Shown here: positions 11,216 through 22,936 of the stretch, piece after piece | How positions within the stretch are numbered: the first letter of the stretch is position 1 | Layout: each line of letters starts with the position of its first letter | Position numbers and translations under genes: made by a program | Notes under the pieces: generated by a model | Told to the model about the DNA's origin: nothing | What the model saw: the letters and a program-made list of their open reading frames with translations, nothing else | Databases searched by the model: none | Assembly (NCBI GenBank): GCA_028583685.1 | Contig: JAMXIF010001195.1 | Span: 11,482,604-11,546,603 of the forward strand | Reading direction: 5' to 3' | DNA: 64,000 bases | Origin: Petaurus breviceps papuanus | Taxonomy: Eukaryota; Chordata; Mammalia; Diprotodontia; Petauridae

Positions 11216-11698
11216 TGTTACATGGATGAAATTCACATATTTATTCCACTCTCAAACTATCATTCATGTATTCTTGTTATCATGGCCATGTTTCCCTCTT
11301 GCCACATTTTCTTTAGATTCAGCATTTTGGTGTTCAGAATATGTCTTTCTCTTTCTCTAAGCTTCAATTTCCTTGAGGATATTCTCTACCATGTATTCAA
11401 ATTTTACTCTGTTGTTTGCAAATTGTTGAAAGTTTTGATTTCTAACAAAAGTACATTCAATATAAAGATAAATCAAATATTGGACAGATATTCATTTCTT
11501 ATATGCAAAATATGTTTTTAAACACACACACACACACACACATGCACACACACACACACTCATAGAAGACTCATAAATTTTGTTAATAGAAATACTTGCA
11601 GTGCTTCCTCTAGGTTACCTCTTCCAACCCTCTACTTTCTCTGGCTAAGGCAAATCTAATGGATTGTGACTTCTAACTTCATTACTCATAAGTTCTCA
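11216..11698. other. Unassigned AT-rich stretch with (CA)n
   Basis: No gene is recognised. A short (CA)n microsatellite lies at 11522-11559. The 102-codon plus frame at 11213-11521 has no family similarity that I can see. Confidence 0.4.
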
Positions 11699-11749
11699 TT
11701 CACTGAACTCAATGTCAATGAACCAGTTGCTATCACAAAACTTTTAGTG

Positions 11750-12190
11750 GAGAGACTTATATGAACTGCTGCTGAGAAGCGAGCAAAACCAAGAGAACAT
11801 TGTACACAGGAATAGTCACATTGTGTGATAACTGACTTTGATAGAGTTATCTCTTCTCAGAAATGCAAGAACCTAAAACAACTCCAAAAAATTCATGATG
11901 GAAAATGCCATCCACATCCAGAGAAATAAATATGAAGTCTGAATACAAATTGACCATACTGTTTGCTTTCTTTTTTGTTTTGTTTTGTTTTTTCTTTCTC
12001 GTGGTTCCTTCCATTCATTCTAATTCCTCTATTTAACAAAACTAAAGTGAAAATATGTTTACTAAGAATGTACATCTAGAGCCTATATGGGAATGTATAC
12101 CATCCTGGGGAGCAGAAAGGGATAGGAGGCAGAGAAAATTTAAAACTTATAGAAGTGAATGGTGAAAGCTAAAAATAAATCATTTAATTT
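11750..12190 (+). mobile_element. L1 3' UTR fragment
   Basis: It shows the marsupial L1 tail blocks in order: AACCAAGAGAACATTGTACAC, CATTGTGTGATAACTGACTT, TCATGATGGAAAATGCCATC and CATCCAGAGAAATAAATATG, then a T-rich tract and GTGAAAATATGTTTACTAAG. It is 5'-truncated and has no coding part. Confidence 0.75.
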
Positions 12191-12219
12191 ATATAACAAA
12201 AGAAATGTTTGCAAAGTAT

Positions 12220-12860
12220 ATTGCTGAGAATGTTTGGGGGAAGAAAGAGAAAGAAATACTTCCTCATTTCAGGAAGTACAGTCTCCATTGGGGACGGTGA
12301 CCCAAAAATACCAGTAGCTACAAAATATGTCCCTACCAACTAGAAGGAAGAGAAATATATTCTGATACTGGGAGATGTTTTTGCTATTTATAGAGTCACC
12401 ACCAAGTTAACTTTTCCTTGTGGCACGGATGAAGGATGTTTTGTTTCCTTCATTCAGTCAGGCAGGTTGTTCCTTAATCCTGGCTCCTAATCATATTTGG
12501 CTGATGCTGCAACCAGCAGACTCTATAATTGCCTTAAGTGGCTAGATCACTGATGACTCTTCTAATCTTTTTAATTTATAAGTTTTTGACCTCATTTGTT
12601 CTGTCCCTGGATGATTATTCAACTAAGATCAGCAGAGAATAACCATGAAAGGTCAAAATAGAGGGAACATATCCTCCAACCTGCAGTCTAGCAACAATTC
12701 TTTTTCCTCACTAAAAAGCCCATTGAAAAGGTAAAGCAAGAAATTTCTCACTCAATTTTTTTGTATCCATGCTTAGTTCAGCAGAGAATAAAAAGTATCT
12801 TATCATCATGGAGTAACCCTATAGAAATAAATACTGCCAGTAAATAATCTAAAGTGTGCT
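12220..12860. other. Unassigned stretch
   Basis: No gene or confident repeat was recognised in this AT-rich segment between the L1 tail and the (GT)n array. Confidence 0.4.

Positions 12861-12866
<6 letters not shown>

Positions 12867-12900
<34 letters not shown>
12867..12900. repeat. (GT)n microsatellite
   Basis: About 34 bp of perfect GT repeat just before the HAL1 tail. Confidence 0.9.
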
Positions 12901-12902
<2 letters not shown>

Positions 12903-12904
12903 CT

Positions 12905-13130
12905 ATTATCACTACTATTTTATCACTGGGGCATAGAGATCCACTGGAAAATCGAAAGGAGTATGGGAGAAAATATGGGAGAGAGCAGATTGGAGGTGGG
13001 GATATCTTGTGGGACTGCTATTTTGGGGCGGTGGGTAGGGGAAAAACGGGGAGAAAATTTGTAACTCAAAATCTGGCGGAAATGAATGAAGTAAATCAGA
13101 AGTTAATAAAGCATTTGAAAAAAAAGAAAG
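12905..13130 (+). mobile_element. HAL1 (half-L1) 3' tail, 5'-truncated copy
   Basis: It nearly repeats the tail of the HAL1 at 59156-61918: CACTGGGGCATAGAGATCCA, GGGAGAGAGCAGATTGGAGG, GGGACTGCTATTTTGGGG, GAGAAAATTTGTAACTCAAA and AGTTAATAAAGCATTTGAAA, then poly-A. Only the 3' region is present. The match is close enough to read by eye along the whole length. Confidence 0.85.
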
Positions 13131-13139
13131 AGTTCTACT

Positions 13140-13960
13140 TCTTTTTAACTGCTGCCCTCTTGATTCTGCCTTTAGAAATCTTTGTTTACTATAAGTCTTA
13201 AAAGGGGGAAATAAGTCATCTTTTGGATTACTTAAAACACTAAACTGATCAAGATCTGAAAGGTACTCTTACCTTAAATGTTTTGGAGTATTTTGGCAGG
13301 TATAAAAATGATTGAAAAATGTATTTTGATGCAAAGTTAATTAAACAGAATGAGGGAAAAATTATTATAACTACATAACGGGAAGAACAATGACAAAATA
13401 TGAAATTATAATTGTCATGCTTGATATTAGCAAAGAAATAAAAAAAATCCCCTAATCCCTTTTGTTAAACAGATGGGGTCTATTGGTAACGAATCTTGCA
13501 TAAGCTTTCAGACACACTTGATGTTTTTATTAGTTTTATTGAACCTTAGAAATCTTTCTTAAATTTATAAGCTTTCTTGGTAGAGGATGCAAGAAGTGTA
13601 TATTAGAAGTTAATTTATACAAAAACAAAAAGAAACAATTACATTTTCATATTGAATACCCATTTTGTAATAGTAAGAAAAAGATGATTTAGAATCTGTT
13701 TTCTTCCTATTAAAATAAAAACTGAGATTTACCAGTTATTTGTTAAGGAAGGAGATCTTATATTGATTCATCTTTCTTATTAATGTTCATGAATGTGCAA
13801 AGCAGGTGTTAAATTCTGCTATATTTTTGGATTGAAAACTCTGTTGACCTTACTATCACTTCTCTATATGTATAGTAATAAATAGAAAATAATATTGTAG
13901 AATAAAACTAGAGCTTGTGTGGGTGAGTTTCTCAAGCTTTCCAAAATATTTATAATGTGT
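13140..13960. other. Unassigned AT-rich stretch
   Basis: No gene or confident repeat is seen; only short open frames without similarity. Confidence 0.4.
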
Positions 13961-13979
13961 GCTTGTTCCTATTCCGTTC

Positions 13980-14105
13980 TAACCATCTCATCCAACAAGC
14001 ATTTATTAAGTTCTGAATATTCATGATGAACCTTACTAAAGGCTGAGGATACAAAGAAAAAAGGGCAACATAGTGTCCATCCTCAAATAATTTATTTTCT
14101 AATGA
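13980..14105 (-). mobile_element. L2 3'-end fragment
   Basis: On plus it reads ATCCAACAAGCATTTATTAAG ... GGCTGAGGATACAAAGAAAAA, the antisense form of the L2 3' end found several times in this window. Confidence 0.6.
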
Positions 14106-14510
14106 AATTTCCATGTTGCCTGCATATTTTAAAATCATCTTCCATATAAATGGCTGTGTGATCTTGGGGTAGGGGACAATTTAATCTCAGATTGTTTATA
14201 GATATAGGGGGAATAAAATGATTTTCATTGCTGAGGTCAGAGTTGTTAAGAAAAGTAAAGAAAATAATGTGTCTAACAGTTCCTTGAAAAGCATATGGCA
14301 TAATATAAGTGTCTGTTGTATTTTTGTTCTCATGAAAAACAATCATCTGCTTAAATTGAGTAGATCCTCTATAGAGGAATTGTGTAAAATTATGGACAAA
14401 ATTTATACAGAACAAGAAAACTTAATAAGGTTGTAATTTATATTGGTAGAAGAAATAACCTTCCAGGGATGTAATACAGTAACAGTTATTTCAAAATTCA
14501 AAAATTGTCA

Positions 14511-14513
14511 TTG

Positions 14514-14561
<48 letters not shown>

Positions 14562-14572
14562 CTATCATCATC
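14511..14572. repeat. (ATC)n microsatellite
   Basis: A run of CATCATCAT units with one interruption. A second, shorter ATC run is at 15029-15050. Confidence 0.9.
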
Positions 14573-14574
14573 AC

Positions 14575-14725
14575 AGAGAGTCTGTTGTAGAGGGTAGAGA
14601 TCTTACCTTGGGCTAAATTAAATGTGAATTCAAGACCTGCCTCTGATACATACTGCCTATGTTATTCTAGACAAATTAGTTAATTTGATTGTTTTATCCA
14701 GTCAAATTCCAATAGAAGTGATGGA
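14575..14725 (+). mobile_element. MIR-type SINE fragment
   Basis: The order of MIR blocks (GTAGAGGGTAGAGATC, GTGAATTCAAGACCTGCCTC, ATTCTAGACAAATTAGTTAA) is retained but diverged. Confidence 0.5.
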
Positions 14726-15515
14726 CCATATAACAATTCATACAATTCACATATTAACTTAGAAAATTCCATATTAACTTTATCTATGTTTCATTGTATT
14801 TTTGTATATTTTGATAAGAGCTTCTCAATTACATTTTAATATGATTGGGTCAGGAAGTATTGCCTGCCTGATATGGCTGTGTGTTTGAAACTTTTGCTCT
14901 AGACAATTCTCTGAAGCAGACAAGATGCTGATTTGTGTTCAACATGAGTGTTTTCCTCATCTAAAAGTTCCCTGTACCAATGAAATTGCAGATCCAGCCC
15001 CTATCCTTATTTTATTATTTTTACTATTATCATCATCATCATCATCATCACTAATAATGCTGCTTCCACACCTTCCCTCCATCGTGGTGCCATGTCTGGG
15101 GAATCTACATTTATCTAAGTGTTTGATTGGCCAACATAGCTCCAGGAAATAGCTACAGAAAACGAGTCTACAGTGTATGATAGAAAAAGAACGAAGAACT
15201 TCTTATTTACTGAAGTTCATCCCTTCATTCCCTCTTCCATGAAACTTATAGGCATTGTTCCTTCCTTTTTCTCCTCCAAAAGTCACTTCAATAATGGCTC
15301 AAGATTCCTTTCTCATAGTTTATCCTCATTACAACAGCATTGACATTGTCCTAACTATGGCTCGTCCAAGTTTGTGGAACAGACTCCTAAATCATCTTAT
15401 TAACTATTTCACTGAGCTAGTGTTTCAAGTATCTCAGTTAACTGTTTGGTTATCTGAACCTGGACCCTGATGGTTGGACATTTTTGCTGTCTTCTCAAAG
15501 CTTTAAAGATAATTT

Positions 15516-15774
15516 ATTCTTGTTCACTCATTTCAGTCATGTCCAACTCTTCATGACTTCATTTGGTTTTGTTTTTTGATTTTTATTTGACAAAGACACC
15601 AGCATAGTTTACCACACCCTTCCCCAGATCGTTATACAGATGAGGGAATTGAGGCAAACGGGGTTAAGTGACTTGCCCAGCATCACACAGCTAGTATCTG
15701 AGGCTGCATTTGAACTTAGGTCTTCTTGATTCCAGGTCCAGCATTTTATCCACTGAGCTACCAAGCTAGCCAAG
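15516..15774 (-). mobile_element. MAR1-type SINE
   Basis: Minus orientation. On plus it reads TTTCAGTCATGTCCAACTCT, then GATGAGGGAATTGAGGCAAA, GTTAAGTGACTTGCCCAGCA and TTTTATCCACTGAGCTACC, the full antisense MAR1 consensus order. Confidence 0.85.
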
Positions 15775-16369
15775 GATGATTCAGTCAACTGGTAATTCAG
15801 CCTCTTGGGTTTTTTGTTTTGTTTTGTTTTTTGTTTTTAAATCTAGTCTCATATCCCCTGAGATAAGGTGCTTATGAAAAATACTATATATCTGTAAGTG
15901 ATAACACTGAATCTAGAAAGGTTAATTCTGAAGCAATGGATTCTGATCCTGCTTGGACTAGAGCCAGCTACCATCCAACTTTCCCTGAATGGTTTTTCTA
16001 CTCCTTGCAAATTTTAACCCTTTGTTGACCATAACAAATGTGACAGTATTGAAATATATTTAAAACAATATGAAACATATAGTTTACTCATCAGACCCTG
16101 AGTTCTCAAAGGTTATGACAATAGCTAGGGGCTATTATTTGTTGTCTGAGAAACAATGTAGCTAAGAGACATCAACCTCATAGTAGAATGTTTGGACATA
16201 TGTATAACCATTGCTACTCATTGAGATGGTGTTGTAAAGGGCTAGGGTGTACTAAGGTATAGTAGGGTTGTGGTTCTATTAATAGAATTATGGGTATGCA
16301 CAGTATTAAATACTATTGATTTGTTCCATGTTCAGAACAATATACTGGTGATTGCTGCTTCACACATGA

Positions 16370-16990
16370 TGGTTGTTGTCCTTCAATGTCAAAAAAGACC
16401 AAAATGACATCACTATTTTGGGATCAAGGTATAGTGTGTCTGAATGTGGCTGATCAGACCAATATGAGTTTAGATGACTCTACCACAGGTTGGGTAAAAA
16501 TGGTCCATATGAATGTTTGGAGTGGAGATACCTAAATTTGTACATTTCACATTTCTTTTGATCTATTGCAATTCTGCTTTGCCCTAAGAACACAGTGCCT
16601 TCTTCGATGTGGGCATGGCATTCTAGTCAATCCTATACCACTTTCCCCTATATCTAACAATTAATTCCAAAGTTCTTCAGAGAGAACTCGAGAGTATCAC
16701 TTCTTCTGACCTCCATGGTGAGCACTTGCCTTGTGTGGGTTCTCTGTAAAATAGTTTTTTAGGCAAACACATTTTTGGCATTCAAACAATATGAGCAGCC
16801 CATCAGAATTGTCATCTCTGCAGTGGAGTTTGAATGCTGGGAAATTTAGCTCCTCAGTGTTCACTACTTTGTCTTGCCAGGTGATCTTCAGAATCTTCCT
16901 AAGACTGGGCAGCTAGGTGGTTGCAAGTGAGTAAGAGCACTGACCCTGTAGTCAGGAGGACCTGAGATTGGTTCTGGCCTCAGATACTTA

Positions 16991-17027
<37 letters not shown>

Positions 17028-17150
17028 GGCTGTGTAACTTTGTGAAAGTTACTTCACCCCAATTGCTTTAAAAACATTTTTTAAAAGAATCTTCCTAAGA
17101 CAATTCAAATGGAAACAATTCAGTTTCCTAGTGGGAACAAATGTGAGAAA
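16370..17150 (-). mobile_element. RTE-type LINE C-terminal fragment, split by a SINE
   Basis: The minus strand encodes a non-LTR retrotransposon ORF end. RKLNCFHLNCLRKIL lies at about 17095-17139, and beyond the SINE the sequence continues into the stretch whose plus text reads CCTTGTGTGGGTTCTCTGTA and GACATCACTATTTTGGGATC. In related elements this region is the C-terminal domain after reverse transcriptase ending in a Cys/His motif. I assign it to the RTE clade from memory of this layout. Frames are interrupted. The insertion of the SINE at 16906-17085 duplicated AGAATCTTCCTAAGAC. Confidence 0.6.
16906..17085 (+). mobile_element. WSINE-like SINE nested in the RTE-type LINE
   Basis: A full-length plus copy with an internal (CA)n at 16993-17022. 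Perfect 16-bp target duplications AGAATCTTCCTAAGAC flank it at 16890-16905 and 17086-17101, so boundaries are firm. Confidence 0.95.
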
Positions 17151-17159
17151 GAAGAGTAA

Positions 17160-18040
17160 GTGGTACTTTGCAAGGCTGTTTTTTTCTCTCCTTAAAGAAC
17201 GTGTCCCTTTCACCCTCCATACAGAACCGGATGTTCCCCAAAAAGAGAAAAAAGAAAGACTTCCACACACCCTCATGTTATCTCTTAAAACTGAGTTACT
17301 TCTAAGGGTCTATAAGTGACTTTACCCAAGTCAGCTATTCTTATATAACTATTGTCTACTCCTGACACTTTTTAAATTATAGAAATCAATGATTTGGCAC
17401 CTGTTGGAACACAAGCATGGAACAGTTGTGCACAGAGACATTCAACTCCCACACAGATGTTTTCCCCTCTATCACTTCCCTCTGCAGGCCATTTGCATCA
17501 AAATGCTTGCTTACCAAACATAACAAAGCCTTGGACGTACATTCTGTGTCTTCCCCTCAATAAAAAATAGTCAGAGAACTTTGAGACATAATTTCTAAAT
17601 ATTGTTTTGTCTCTTTATATAGGTATAGATAGGTGTAGATTTGCATATGTCTTTGCATATGTGTGTATGTCAGGGAGTGTGTGTGTGTATGTGTGTGTGT
17701 AATGTATTCAAGAGAAAGACCTTCAACAGAACATAGTATCTGAACCTTTGAGACTGATACCACTATTATCCTCAATGTATTCAAATGCAATCTCTTACCC
17801 AGAGAACTAATGTGTTCTGCTCAGGTTCCATAGCTTAACCAAGGACAGAGAACTAGAATGAGATCCTAGGTTGCCTAAATTTCCAGAGTCATCATCTTTC
17901 TAGTTTTCAAATCAGTCAGGCTAAAATTAAACATATTTAGGTGGAATAAAGTTTGATTTACCTTCAGAATGGAGTAGAGTGGAAACACACCACATCTGAT
18001 GCCATTGAGATAAAACTCTGTCATTTTCCCGCTCAGTCCA
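17160..18040. other. Unassigned stretch with (GT)n
   Basis: No gene is seen. A short GT-rich microsatellite is at 17676-17700. The rest is AT-rich without confident repeat identity. Confidence 0.4.
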
Positions 18041-18044
18041 ATTC

Positions 18045-18225
18045 AGCCCTGAGATCATGTACTTCTGTCTGCTTCAGTTCCCACATCTGTAAAATGGGTG
18101 CACTAATTGTTCCTATTTCACAGGGTTGTTGTGAGGATTAACTGTGATTGCATGTGTAAAATATTTGGCAAACCTTTAAGTACTATCTAAATGTTAGCTA
18201 ATATTATTCTTGTCAATAAATCAGC
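18045..18225 (+). mobile_element. MIR-type SINE fragment
   Basis: The blocks TTCAGTTCCCACATCTGTAA, CACAGGGTTGTTGTGAGGAT and TTTAAGTACTATCTAAATGT match the 3' half of the MIR-like SINE. Confidence 0.65.
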
Positions 18226-18229
18226 AACT

Positions 18230-18900
18230 GAAATAAAAGGGAAATGAAGCATATCCAGTAATGATTTTTGGAAGCCCACTATGACTCACAAATATCAAAG
18301 CAGCCTGAACTACCTTGTAGCCACAATGGGGAAGTAGATAGAGCTAAAATTTCCCTTTTATCTGATTGATGCTGTATTTTTATCCAACTTGGCAACACAA
18401 GCCAAAGCCACTTGCTCAAGATTCTTCCCATATCCTTTTCTATAAGAAGCAGGGAGCCATAGAGGAAGTATCACCCATTAAAAAATAATATGGAAGGAGA
18501 AGATAGTCAATATAAAAGTGTAGTGCCCCAGTTTGTTGGAATTATTTATTTGGTACTTACACTATAAATTAAGCAAACTGACCAATAATGCTAAAAGACC
18601 TTTAGTTTGGACTCATTTTACCTAATACAAAGGATAATACTTAGTTTAAGACATTAAGGGGAGGCAAGAAGAATTGAAACCAAAGAACTAGGTAAAAGGT
18701 GTTCTCCTTCCTTGGTACCCAGATTATTCAGGCTCTCTAACATTCTTTGAGTTCTTCAAAGTGGTATGCCTAGAATATTCTATTTTATACAGTCAAGACT
18801 CAGTGGTCACAGAGGAGGTTGATGAAATGTTGTGTATAACAGCAATAAGGATGTCAGTGTGATTTGAACATGAAATAGATGGAAGGGAGTAATTGCGAAA
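18230..18900. other. Unassigned stretch
   Basis: Neither a gene nor a confident repeat was recognised. Confidence 0.35.
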
Positions 18901-19450
18901 AGATAGAAGAAAAATATTTTGTGTATAGTGTCCATGGAAAAGAATTGATAAGACTTTATAAAGAAGAGAAAGTACAGATAGATATGAAGTGACAGAGCAA
19001 ATTTTTATTTCAGATATGCACTGCTAAATGAGGAGAAGTTTCTGGGCATTGGATTAGAAGCTACGTCTGAGCAAATAATGTTATAGCCATGTAGCACCAG
19101 ATAGTGGAGGGTATTTAATTATAAGCAAGAGAATTTGAACTATATTCATTAGATAACAGAGACACACTATAGACATTTGAGCATTGTGGATCTGTGCATA
19201 GACTTGATCTATGCAAAAGAAAAATGAATTTTTTAACAGTATGAAGAAGCTGATTAAAGAAAGAATAGATGTGGGAAGAATTAAGCATAGATTATTTAAA
19301 TAATCCAGGTGAACATTAACAGAGACCTGTACTTGGGGAATTGGAATGGGAATATAGAGAAAGAGACTAAGATAAGAGTTACTAAAATTATGTATTAAGA
19401 AATATAAGGTAGAGCAAAGAGATAAATATATAACCAAATTTTGAATACAG
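18900..19450 (-). mobile_element. Probable old L2 fragment
   Basis: Plus text such as AATAATCCAGGTGAACATTA then AGAGACCTGTACTTGGGGAA follows the antisense L2 ORF2 order seen more clearly at 27300-27440. It is strongly diverged and no frame is kept. Confidence 0.4.
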
Positions 19451-19787
19451 ATGAGCTTTATAGTGATATTACTAGGGGAAAAAGTAACAAAACCAAAAGA
19501 AGGAACAAATTTGGACAGAAAGGTAATGAATTTATTTTAATACATAAGTTTGAGGTGCAAAAAGACATACAAATACAGATATCCCAAAAGCACTCTAAGA
19601 TAATAATATTACATTCAAAAAGACAGGTCAAAGTTAGCCATATAAACAAGTCACCTAAGAATAAGGATAAAGGAAGCCTATAGGAGCAAAATCCTAAAGG
19701 AAATAAGAGGGATTGCAGGATATACAACTGGAAATCACTTCAACTGTCATCTAGTTATAGGATCATGGCTTTAGAAATGACAGGGAC

Positions 19788-19942
19788 TGGGCGAGGCTAG
19801 GTGGCGCAGTGAATAGAGCACCGGCCCTGGAGTCAGGATGACCTGAGTTCAAGTCCGGCCTCAGACACTTAACACAAAAACAACCTGTGTGCCCTTGGCC
19901 AGTCACTTAACCCCAATTGCCCTCCAAAAAAAAGCAAAAGAA
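19788..19942 (+). mobile_element. WSINE-like SINE
   Basis: A well-kept copy (GTGGCGCAGTGAATAGAGCA, GTCAGGATGACCTGAGTTCA) with 15-bp near-perfect target duplications AGAAATGACAGGGAC at 19773-19787 and AGAAATGACTGGGAC at 19943-19957. The retained CpG in the head suggests it is fairly young. Confidence 0.95.
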
Positions 19943-19989
19943 AGAAATGACTGGGACCTTACAATTTAAGTTTTTTTTTAAGTCGTTTT

Positions 19990-20115
19990 CCAAATGAAGA
20001 AAACAAGGCCAAGAGAAGTGAAAAGGCTTGTCAAAAGTCATAAGGGGAGCAAACATGAGAGCTGGCCTTCAAATACATGAACTCCAACTACAACATCTAG
20101 CACTCTTCACTGAGG
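19990..20115 (-). mobile_element. MIR-type SINE fragment
   Basis: Antisense MIR order on plus: CCAAATGAAGAAAACAAGGC, AGAAGTGAAAAGGCTTGTC, then CACTCTTCACTGAGGAAC. Diverged. Confidence 0.55.
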
Positions 20116-20269
20116 AACACTGCCTCGGTAGTATAATAGCCTAATTATAAAAATAAAGAGTCCATGATCAAACACGGTTCATTAAGTTGTCTAGAATCAT
20201 ACAACTGGTAAACCTTAAGGCTAGGAATTAAACCTGTCTTCTGATTTCAAATCCAATGTTCTGACAGGT

Positions 20270-20480
20270 GTTGTTGTGATCTGTCCTTCATTCCTGAAGA
20301 GGACCAATGATATCAGAAGGGTGATGTCTTGACATACACATGAATTGGATATGGGTAGGAAAGAGCTGAGCAAAGTCACCAGCCTCACTCTTTCCTCTAG
20401 AGTCAGCAAAGTCCAGTGAAAAGACAAAGGTCAATATGACTTGGCAATGACCCAGGATCTCTGGCAGGTAAAGGGATTAA
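20270..20480 (+). repeat. Unclassified interspersed repeat
   Basis: The segment around GAAGAGGACCAATGATATCA, TGACATACACATGAATTGGA and AGTCACCAGCCTCACTCTTT recalls a common mammalian or marsupial dispersed repeat with a CTCGAAGAGGACCAATGACATC-type head. I cannot name the family with confidence. Confidence 0.4.
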
Positions 20481-20489
20481 CCCTAGTGA

Positions 20490-21460
20490 TGAATTAATAC
20501 ACTTCTTTTTTAACCAGAAATAATTGATGCATGAGGGGAAGGAGAGACAAGAAATGATGCCAAGAAGATATGAAGCCTGAAGGAAGGGAGCTAAAGATAC
20601 TTACACCATATTGTTTCAATATTCTCATTAAAATAAGAAAGGAAGTCTCCTGTTGTAAGTGTGTTGGGCAGGGAGGAAGCTTAATTGGGAGTTTGAGGAG
20701 AGAGGTCTTTGTGCAAATGTCCAAGGTGTATGAAAGCTCATTTACCCTCCTTGGAATTAAGATGTGAAGTATGACATGCATTTGGGATTTTCAGAAAGGC
20801 ATGGCTCTGAAGACTATATATTTAACCTTTACTAACAACTATATATGGTAGTGCTATGATACTTTTAGGATGAAATGCTGTTAAATATTTTTTAAACATG
20901 GCTAATACATTTTACATATTCTAAAAGTAATCTCATATTTTGATTTTTTGAGAAAAAATACAAATGAAGAAGATGAAAGGTGAAATCTCTGTGGAGAAAA
21001 AAAAAACATTGTCTATTACCCTCTAGCATAATTGCATATTGGCTTCTCATTGGGTTACTATTTGATTGCTAAGGCCAATTGTATGACACCAAATATGTGT
21101 CTTCTTTCCCTTGTAGAATATACTATTTACTTTTCTTGATCTCTGAATGAATGTCTGTTTTGAAGGAGAGTGAATCCTGGAAATTACTCTTTCTTCATTT
21201 TTACTGGCCTTTTAACCTCAAGCTTTCTCCCCCATTCACATATAAAGATATGCAGAATTCTCCTGTCAGATTATTTTTCATTTGGAAGTACAGCATGTCT
21301 TCATTTTTGCAACACAAAAAAGAAATTTGTGCAGTTTGAGAAGGTGGAGAAGTAGAGCACTCTATCAAAAATGTTGAATTAATTTGCATTACCATATGAT
21401 TATGAAAAAATAATATTCAGTTGCCAACTATTCTACCTAGCAGATAGGAATCCTTATTCC
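20490..21460. other. Unassigned stretch
   Basis: No gene or confident repeat is seen. Short open frames on both strands (for example 20494-20781 minus) show no recognisable domain. Confidence 0.4.
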
Positions 21461-21467
21461 TAAGGGC

Positions 21468-21605
21468 AGGGCAATTGGGGTTAAGTGACTTGCCCAAGGT
21501 CACACGGCTATCAAGTGTTAAGTGTCGGAGGCCAAATTTGAACGCAGATCTGCCTGATTCCAAGGCCAGTACACTATTCACTGTGCCACATAGCCATACC
21601 CTACA
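21468..21605 (-). mobile_element. WSINE-like SINE next to the L1 end
   Basis: Antisense copy: GGCAATTGGGGTTAAGTGAC, GGTCACACGGCTATCAAG, then CACTATTCACTGTGCCACAT. It abuts the 3' limit of the L1 on its right. Confidence 0.85.
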
Positions 21606-22260
21606 TGGGAATATCTTAATCAAATTCACCCTTTTCATTTTGGATACTCACAATTTGGTTTTATTTTTCCTTTTTTTATCATATTGGCTAAGGGTCTATC
21701 AATTTTATTGGCATTTTCATTAAACCAGATCTAAGTTTTGTTTATTAATTCAATACTTTCCTTAATTTTGATTTTATTAATCTTTCCTTTGGTTTTCATT
21801 ATTTCTAATGTAAGTATTTAATTCTGGATTTTCAATTTGTTCTATTTCTAGCTTTTTCAATTGCATGCCCAATTCATTGACCTCCCTTTTCTCTAATTTA
21901 TTCATGTATGAACTCAGGGATATAAAACTTCCCCTAAGAACTGACTTTGATGCATCCCACATATTTTAGTATGTTTTCTCATTGTTGTTAATTCTCTTGA
22001 ATGCAGTTGCTAATTGTTTCTATGATTTCTTGTTCGACCCACTCATTCTTTAGGATTAAATTGTTTAGTTTCCAATTAGTTTTTAGTCTGTTTTAGCATG
22101 GTCCTTTATTGCATACGATTTTTATTGCATCATGATCTGAGAATGATGCATTTAATATTTCTGCATTTCTGCACTGAATTGTGAGGGTTTTATATCCTAG
22201 TACATGGTTGATTTTTGTGTATGTGCCATGTACCACTGAGAGGAAGGTATATTCCTTTTT

Positions 22261-22409
22261 TTTAAGCAATTGGGGTTAAGTAACTTGCTCAAGGTTACAC
22301 AGCTAGTTATTTCTGGGTGCGGTGCTAAGTATCTGAGTCCCGATTCCATCCCCAGGTCATCCCGACACTGGGGCTGGTGCTCTTGCTCACTGAGCCACCT
22401 GGTCACCCC
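22261..22409 (-). mobile_element. WSINE-like SINE nested in L1 ORF2
   Basis: Antisense copy bounded by perfect 16-bp target duplications AGGTATATTCCTTTTT at 22245-22260 and 22410-22425. It cuts the L1 ORF2 linker, so the L1 is older. Confidence 0.95.
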
Positions 22410-22536
22410 AGGTATATTCCTTTTTATCCCCATTTAGTTTTCTCCAGAGATCTATCATACCTACGATCTCTAAAATTCTATTCACCTCCTTAACTTCTTT
22501 CTTGTTTATTTTGAGGTTGGATTTATCAAGTTCAGA

Positions 22537-22936
22537 NNNNNNNNNNNNNNNNNNNNNNNNNNNNNNNNNNNNNNNNNNNNNNNNNNNNNNNNNNNNNNNN
22601 NNNNNNNNNNNNNNNNNNNNNNNNNNNNNNNNNNNNNNNNNNNNNNNNNNNNNNNNNNNNNNNNNNNNNNNNNNNNNNNNNNNNNNNNNNNNNNNNNNNN
22701 NNNNNNNNNNNNNNNNNNNNNNNNNNNNNNNNNNNNNNNNNNNNNNNNNNNNNNNNNNNNNNNNNNNNNNNNNNNNNNNNNNNNNNNNNNNNNNNNNNNN
22801 NNNNNNNNNNNNNNNNNNNNNNNNNNNNNNNNNNNNNNNNNNNNNNNNNNNNNNNNNNNNNNNNNNNNNNNNNNNNNNNNNNNNNNNNNNNNNNNNNNNN
22901 NNNNNNNNNNNNNNNNNNNNNNNNNNNNNNNNNNNN
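22537..22936. other. Assembly gap (400 N)
   Basis: A round-number run of N. The missing bases fall inside the L1 ORF2 endonuclease, so the gap most likely reflects repeat collapse rather than a missing gene. Confidence 0.95.
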
